Positions 60,863-64,000 of a stretch of 64,000 nt of DNA are shown here, piece after piece. The notes under the pieces were generated by a model, which was not told where the DNA came from, did not search any database, and saw nothing but the letters and a program-made list of their open reading frames with translations. The stretch lies in assembly GCA_002433075.1 (NCBI GenBank), contig DJHM01000015.1:125103-189102 (forward strand), read 5' to 3'. The position numbers and the translations under genes were made by a program. Within the stretch, counting starts at the first letter, position 1. The number at the start of each line of letters is the position of its first letter. Origin of the DNA: Latescibacteria bacterium UBA6620. Its GTDB lineage: Bacteria; Latescibacterota; UBA2968.

Positions 60863-61143
60863 CCGAAGATCCTGAGAAAGATTCTCGCGAATCCGCGGCC
60901 GCTCTTCGCTATCGTCCCGAGGACAATGCGGCTCCCAGGATGGTCGCGAAAGGCGAAGGTGAAATCGCCAAACGGATCATCGAGATCGCCGAGCAGCACG
61001 GCATCCCTATTCGCCACGATCCAGACCTGGTGGCCGTGCTCGCCAGGCTCGATCTGGACACCGAGATTCCGAGCGAGCTCTATCAGCCCATCGCTGAGAT
61101 TCTATCCTTTCTCTACCGGGTCAACGAGCAACGAAAACAATAA
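60859..61143 (+). CDS. FlhB C-terminal-like protein (FhlB/YlqH type)
   Basis: 94 residues from GTG 60859 (GTGA overlap with serS). The body is 'AALRYRPEDNAAPRMVAKGE', 'GEIAKRIIEIAEQHGIPI' and 'PSELYQPIAEILSFLYRV', which match the cytosolic substrate-specificity domain of FlhB/EscU. The membrane domain and the upstream NPTH autocleavage site are absent. Such stand-alone proteins (YlqH/FhlB) can partly replace the FlhB C-domain in other bacteria. It ends in a strong terminator. Confidence 0.85.
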   Translation: MTEDPEKDSRESAAALRYRPEDNAAPRMVAKGEGEIAKRIIEIAEQHGIPIRHDPDLVAVLARLDLDTEIPSELYQPIAEILSFLYRVNEQRKQ

Positions 61144-61181
61144 AGCCCCGTCGCCATCGGCGACGGGGCTTTCAGTTTTTT
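61142..61181. terminator. Strong intrinsic terminator between convergent genes
   Basis: Perfect 14-bp stem AAAGCCCCGTCGCC / GGCGACGGGGCTTT with a 3-nt loop, followed by CAG and TTTTTT on the plus strand. It begins within the stop codon of the FlhB-like gene. The AAAG start also gives some U-tract on the minus strand for the convergent siroheme-decarboxylase-like gene. Confidence 0.92.
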
Positions 61182-61193
61182 ACGAAACAACCG

Positions 61194-62315
61194 CTACACC
61201 ATCTCTTCCGGGTCCAGATCGACAGATGCGCACCAGTCCCGGTACGCAGACGGCACGATCTCCGAGGGCTTGATCTCGCTCCTGCCGCCCCAGAAGACGT
61301 TCGTGTAGGACAGCGGAATCCCCACATCCGCGAGGTGGGCATCGATCGCCGCCTTGTGCTCGTAAACGAGATCCCGCTCTGTGCCGTGAACGACACCCAT
61401 AATGTTCACGTTCCCGAAATCGGGCCCGCCCTCTCTCCAATAACAGTGAGTCAGGATGTGGTGACGGCCGATCTCGCAGCCTCCCTCCACCTCCCTACCC
61501 TCAGGCACCGCCCAGTGAAACAGCGCGTTGTAGCGCGTTACGCGTTCACCCGTCTTCAGTTGTTTCGCGTGTTCCAGGAAAGTCGAGAATCGTCCGATCA
61601 CCTTACGTCGCTGCAGGTCTTCGGCCACTTCGCAGAATGTGTCTACGGTTACACCGACCTCCTCCCCCCGATTCTTCCATAGGTCCGGCCCGACCTCGTC
61701 GACATCCAGCTCTCGCTTGAGACCGATCAGCACGCGCCAGTCCAGATCGCTCAACTCTACCACCTCGACATGCTTGGGTTCCGCGGGTCCGTCGGACTTG
61801 CTGCCAACCTCCATCGTCCGTCGGCGCACGTGACCCACGCCCAGGGCGAAAATGCACTTGGCCGGCATCAATCTGAAGTGGTCGGCGCCCACCTGGTCCT
61901 TCAGATACTCGCAGTGTCGATCGATCGAATAGGGTCGGGGCACCTTAACCGTCGTCCACAGGCGATAGCGAGCGCCCGCCTTCCCTTCGTCGGTCGTCCG
62001 AATCACGACGTGCCCGGAAAACGGATCGTTCCGAAACATATACTCGAACGCGTCGTCCAGTCTGTCTTCCGATACGCTCCACGCCACCAGGGCGCCCGGC
62101 GCCAGGTTGGTCGCCATCAGGGTCTGACGGACTCGACGGATCGTCCCCGCCTCGAGCATCGCCCGGATCCGAGTCACCACATCTTCCAGCCCGACCCCGG
62201 ACTGATCGACGATCGCCCCGATTGGGTCGCGATGGAATCCCTGGATCCTGTCCTCGGACACAGCCAGGATCCGGGCATTGACCGGGTCGTCGGTGTGAAT
62301 CGGAATCGTCGTCAA
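61194..62315 (-). CDS. Two-domain siroheme-decarboxylase-like (AhbA/AhbB, NirDL) protein
   Basis: 373 residues in two homologous halves (about 1-170 and 185-350), each an AsnC/Lrp-like winged helix plus a ferredoxin-like domain. The second half has 'RYNALFHWAVP', 'ILTHCYWREGGPDFGNVNIM' and 'GVVHG', resembling the H-x-C-Y...M-V-H-G motif of AhbB/NirD-type decarboxylases. The first half has 'VVIRTTDEGKAGARYRLWTT' instead. It may decarboxylate siroheme toward heme or heme d1. A pure Lrp-type regulator is the alternative, but the domain pair favours an enzyme. It lies 5 nt after clpP. Confidence 0.75.
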   Translation of the reverse strand: MTTIPIHTDDPVNARILAVSEDRIQGFHRDPIGAIVDQSGVGLEDVVTRIRAMLEAGTIRRVRQTLMATNLAPGALVAWSVSEDRLDDAFEYMFRNDPFSGHVVIRTTDEGKAGARYRLWTTVKVPRPYSIDRHCEYLKDQVGADHFRLMPAKCIFALGVGHVRRRTMEVGSKSDGPAEPKHVEVVELSDLDWRVLIGLKRELDVDEVGPDLWKNRGEEVGVTVDTFCEVAEDLQRRKVIGRFSTFLEHAKQLKTGERVTRYNALFHWAVPEGREVEGGCEIGRHHILTHCYWREGGPDFGNVNIMGVVHGTERDLVYEHKAAIDAHLADVGIPLSYTNVFWGGRSEIKPSEIVPSAYRDWCASVDLDPEEMV

Positions 62316-62320
62316 GCGGC

Positions 62321-62935
62321 TCAGCCCTCCAGTTCGCCCATAGCGGTCACGACCTTGCTGATCAGACCGTATTCGACAGCTTCGGGGGCCGTCATCCAGT
62401 AGTCACGATCGGTGTCGTCCGAAACCTTCTCGAGCGGCTGTCCCGTCTCTTCAGCGTAGAGCTCGTTGATGCGCTCTCTCAGCTTCAGGATCTGCTCGGC
62501 CGTACGCTTGATGTCTTCCGCGGCACCGTGAGATCTCATCGAGGGTTGGTGGATCATAATGCGCGCGTTCGGAAGCGCCATTCGGTCTTCCTTGGCTGCC
62601 GCGAGCATAATCACGGTGGCCGCGCTCGCCGAAAGCCCCGTACTGACGATCTTCACCCTAGGACGAACGAACCGGATCATATCGTAGATCGCGAACCCGT
62701 CATCCGCGCTGCCACCCGGTGAGTTGATGAAAATCTTGATCGGCGCTTCGGGATCCTCGTTGTCGAGAAACAGAAGTTGCGCAGTAACGCGCGCTGTCAG
62801 CTTGTGATCGACCGGGTCAGAAATCAGAATCGTGCGCGTCTTGATCAGACTCCGCCCGAGGAATTCACCCTCCTTTGATCCTTTTTCCTCATCCTCTTCG
62901 TCATCCTCGAGCCGTGCGTTCCTGTATGCTTGCAT
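62321..62935 (-). CDS. clpP: ClpP-family protease with acidic N-terminal segment
   Basis: 204 residues from ATG 62935 (the frame stays open upstream but the extra codons look non-coding). The triad is Ser104 ('STGLSASAATVIML'), His129 ('ARIMIHQPS') and Asp178 ('DDTDRDYW'). 'INSPGGSADDGFAIYDMI' lines the groove. The first 25 residues contain 'LEDDEEDEEKGSKEG', unlike the N-loop of canonical ClpP, and the Ser motif is GLSAS rather than GQAAS. It may be a specialised ClpP paralogue. No clpX lies beside it. Confidence 0.9.
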   Translation of the reverse strand: MQAYRNARLEDDEEDEEKGSKEGEFLGRSLIKTRTILISDPVDHKLTARVTAQLLFLDNEDPEAPIKIFINSPGGSADDGFAIYDMIRFVRPRVKIVSTGLSASAATVIMLAAAKEDRMALPNARIMIHQPSMRSHGAAEDIKRTAEQILKLRERINELYAEETGQPLEKVSDDTDRDYWMTAPEAVEYGLISKVVTAMGELEG

Positions 62936-63008
62936 CTTGCGAACCTGCCCTTTCCAGGGAGTTACCAAAAAACAGATCGCGCCTGGAAGGCGCGGCGAAA
63001 GCAGGCTG

Positions 63009-63037
63009 AATTTATCCGAAGGATTCTCCAAAGTCAA
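63009..63037 (-). promoter_or_regulatory. Sigma70-type promoter of clpP
   Basis: On the minus strand, TTGACT (63032-63037), 17-nt spacer, TAAATT (63009-63014), giving a leader of about 70 nt before the clpP ATG. It is nearly identical in form to the promoter at 30945. Confidence 0.6.
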
Positions 63038-63114
63038 GCTGCGTAAGGCCTTAGAGCCATTCGTCGCCTTGACATCGCAATCCATCTCGGACTAATTGTC
63101 TTCTTCTTTCCTCT

Positions 63115-64000
63115 ATGGACATACGACCCGACAGATCCTCCCCGACCGCGCGCCAAACGGCACTCGACCTGCTTCTTCGGATCGAAAAGGGCGCCTTCTC
63201 CGACCACCTGCTGGAGTCGCTCAACGCCACGGCAATGAATGAGAAAGACCGTGCCCTCGTAAGGGAGATCGTGCTCGGTACACTTCGCTGGCGCCGGCCA
63301 ATCGACGCCCTCCTCTCCGTTTATTTGACGCAGCCCCTGGGCCGTCTCCCTCTTCCGACCCTCACCCTCCTCAGATTCAGCGCCTACCAACTTCGACATC
63401 TCGACCGGGTACCCGACTATGCCGTGGTGTCCGAAGCCGTCGACCTCGCAACCCACCGTGACCGCAAACGCGCCGGCGTGGTCAATGCGGTACTTCGTGG
63501 AATTGCCGATCATCGCAAGCCTGAGCCCCCCGACCCCGACGCTTCCCCGATCCAGCAGCTCGCCCTCGCTCAGTCCGCGCCCCAATGGCTCGTCGAGCGA
63601 TGGGTTGCCCGCTACGGCATTGACCGGGCTAACACAGCCCTTACAGCATTGAACGCGCGCCAGCCCGTAACCCTCAGAATGTTCGGATCCACCGAGCCGA
63701 TCATCGAAGAACTGGCTCGAAACGGAATCCCCTATCGATCCCATCCGACCCTTGAGAACCTGCTCTATGTAGATCGACCCGCCGGGCTCTTCGACACGCG
63801 AGCCTTCGAATCCGGCGCCTTCATCATTCAGGGCCCTGCTGCAGCCCGAATGGTCGATTTCGCAGACATCCACGAAGGACACTCGGTCCTCGACGTTTGC
63901 GCGGCACCCGGTGGAAAGACCTGCGTGGCCGCCCACCGCGCCGGCCCCCGGGGCAAGGTCGTTGCGGTCGACCGGAGCGCCCTGCGGCTCCGACGTCTGA
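63115..64000 (+). CDS. rsmB: 16S rRNA m5C967 methyltransferase RsmB, 5' part
   Basis: 295 codons are present and the frame is still open at the window edge, so the C-terminal part (normally about 130-150 residues) is missing. The N-terminal NusB-like RNA-binding domain (about 10-135, 'PTARQTALDLLLRIEKG', 'LRHLDRVPDYAVVSEAVDLA') precedes the SAM domain with motif I 'VLDVCAAPGGKTCVAAHRAG'. The catalytic cysteines lie beyond the edge. It starts at ATG 63115, divergent from clpP. Confidence 0.93.
   Translation, partial: MDIRPDRSSPTARQTALDLLLRIEKGAFSDHLLESLNATAMNEKDRALVREIVLGTLRWRRPIDALLSVYLTQPLGRLPLPTLTLLRFSAYQLRHLDRVPDYAVVSEAVDLATHRDRKRAGVVNAVLRGIADHRKPEPPDPDASPIQQLALAQSAPQWLVERWVARYGIDRANTALTALNARQPVTLRMFGSTEPIIEELARNGIPYRSHPTLENLLYVDRPAGLFDTRAFESGAFIIQGPAAARMVDFADIHEGHSVLDVCAAPGGKTCVAAHRAGPRGKVVAVDRSALRLRRL

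Noticed and set aside
1..64000. CRISPR array, insertion sequence or prophage
   Set aside because: I saw no regularly spaced direct repeats, transposase, cas gene or phage structural module anywhere in the window.

Overview
The window is 64 kb of gene-dense, moderately G+C-rich bacterial chromosome with short gaps and many 4-nt start/stop overlaps. It contains a Pup/UBact-type proteasome operon, secreted proteins ending in 'NPFNP...' FlgD-like/type IX-type sorting tails, a membrane pyrophosphatase and an envelope glycan cluster. That mix suggests a Gram-negative member of the FCB assemblage or a neighbouring candidate phylum (Gemmatimonadota- or Latescibacterota-like). No rRNA or phylogenetic marker was compared, so the phylum is an inference.

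Layout. 1-5.5 kb: a large UPF0182 membrane protein, then a + strand run of DUF2231 membrane protein, SPOUT rRNA methyltransferase, nicotinamidase-like hydrolase and sulfite-oxidase-like molybdoenzyme. 5.6-12.3 kb (-): a complete six-gene operon, ARC/Mpa ATPase - Dop - UBact modifier - proteasome beta - proteasome alpha - PafA ligase, behind a good sigma70-type promoter. It encodes conjugation, removal, unfolding and degradation of a protein modifier and is the most notable system in the window. 12.4-20.7 kb (-): a small Q-rich protein, a Gfo/Idh/MocA oxidoreductase, and two cysteine-free secreted proteins with cohesin-like domains (475 and 1609 aa). The larger also has a dockerin-like Ca-binding segment and sits behind a near-perfect promoter and a roughly 390-nt leader with a two-tier hairpin and two nested mini-ORFs.

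20.8-25.5 kb: a DUF151 bifunctional-nuclease protein with a UVR motif, a decayed secreted-protein gene, a genuine formylglycine-generating enzyme with both catalytic cysteines, a DUF4177 protein and a COG3044 ABC-class ATPase. 25.5-30.9 kb (-): ispE, tRNA-Gln(UUG), rplY, pth (apparently starting at AUA), hppA, rpsF, rpsR, rplI. 31-38.4 kb (+): a 1203-aa TPR protein, a Crp/Fnr regulator, a sigma54 activator with a degenerate receiver, and HtrA. 38.5-42.6 kb (-): a phosphodiesterase, a small coupled gene, uvrC, ogt and xerD, a DNA-repair-biased unit.

42.9-49.7 kb (+): a split-motif PilZ-like protein, then hisG-hisD-hisC-[enolase superfamily]-hisB, a partial histidine operon with an unexpected enzyme inside it. 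49.7-58.5 kb (+): an envelope polysaccharide/lipid-linked sugar cluster (GT4, YfhO-like, GT39-like, a GT2-methyltransferase fusion, a polyprenyl-phosphate GT2, and a DegT/DnrJ aminotransferase). 58.9-61.1 kb (+): a MotE-like protein, serS and an FlhB-C-terminus-like protein, ending in a strong terminator. 61.2-64 kb: a double-domain siroheme-decarboxylase-like protein and a ClpP (-), and the 5' part of rsmB (+), which runs off the window.

Promoters I could read repeat one form, TTGAC(A/T), 17 nt, TA-rich -10, suggesting an ordinary housekeeping sigma factor. All database-level family names below come from motif recognition by eye.
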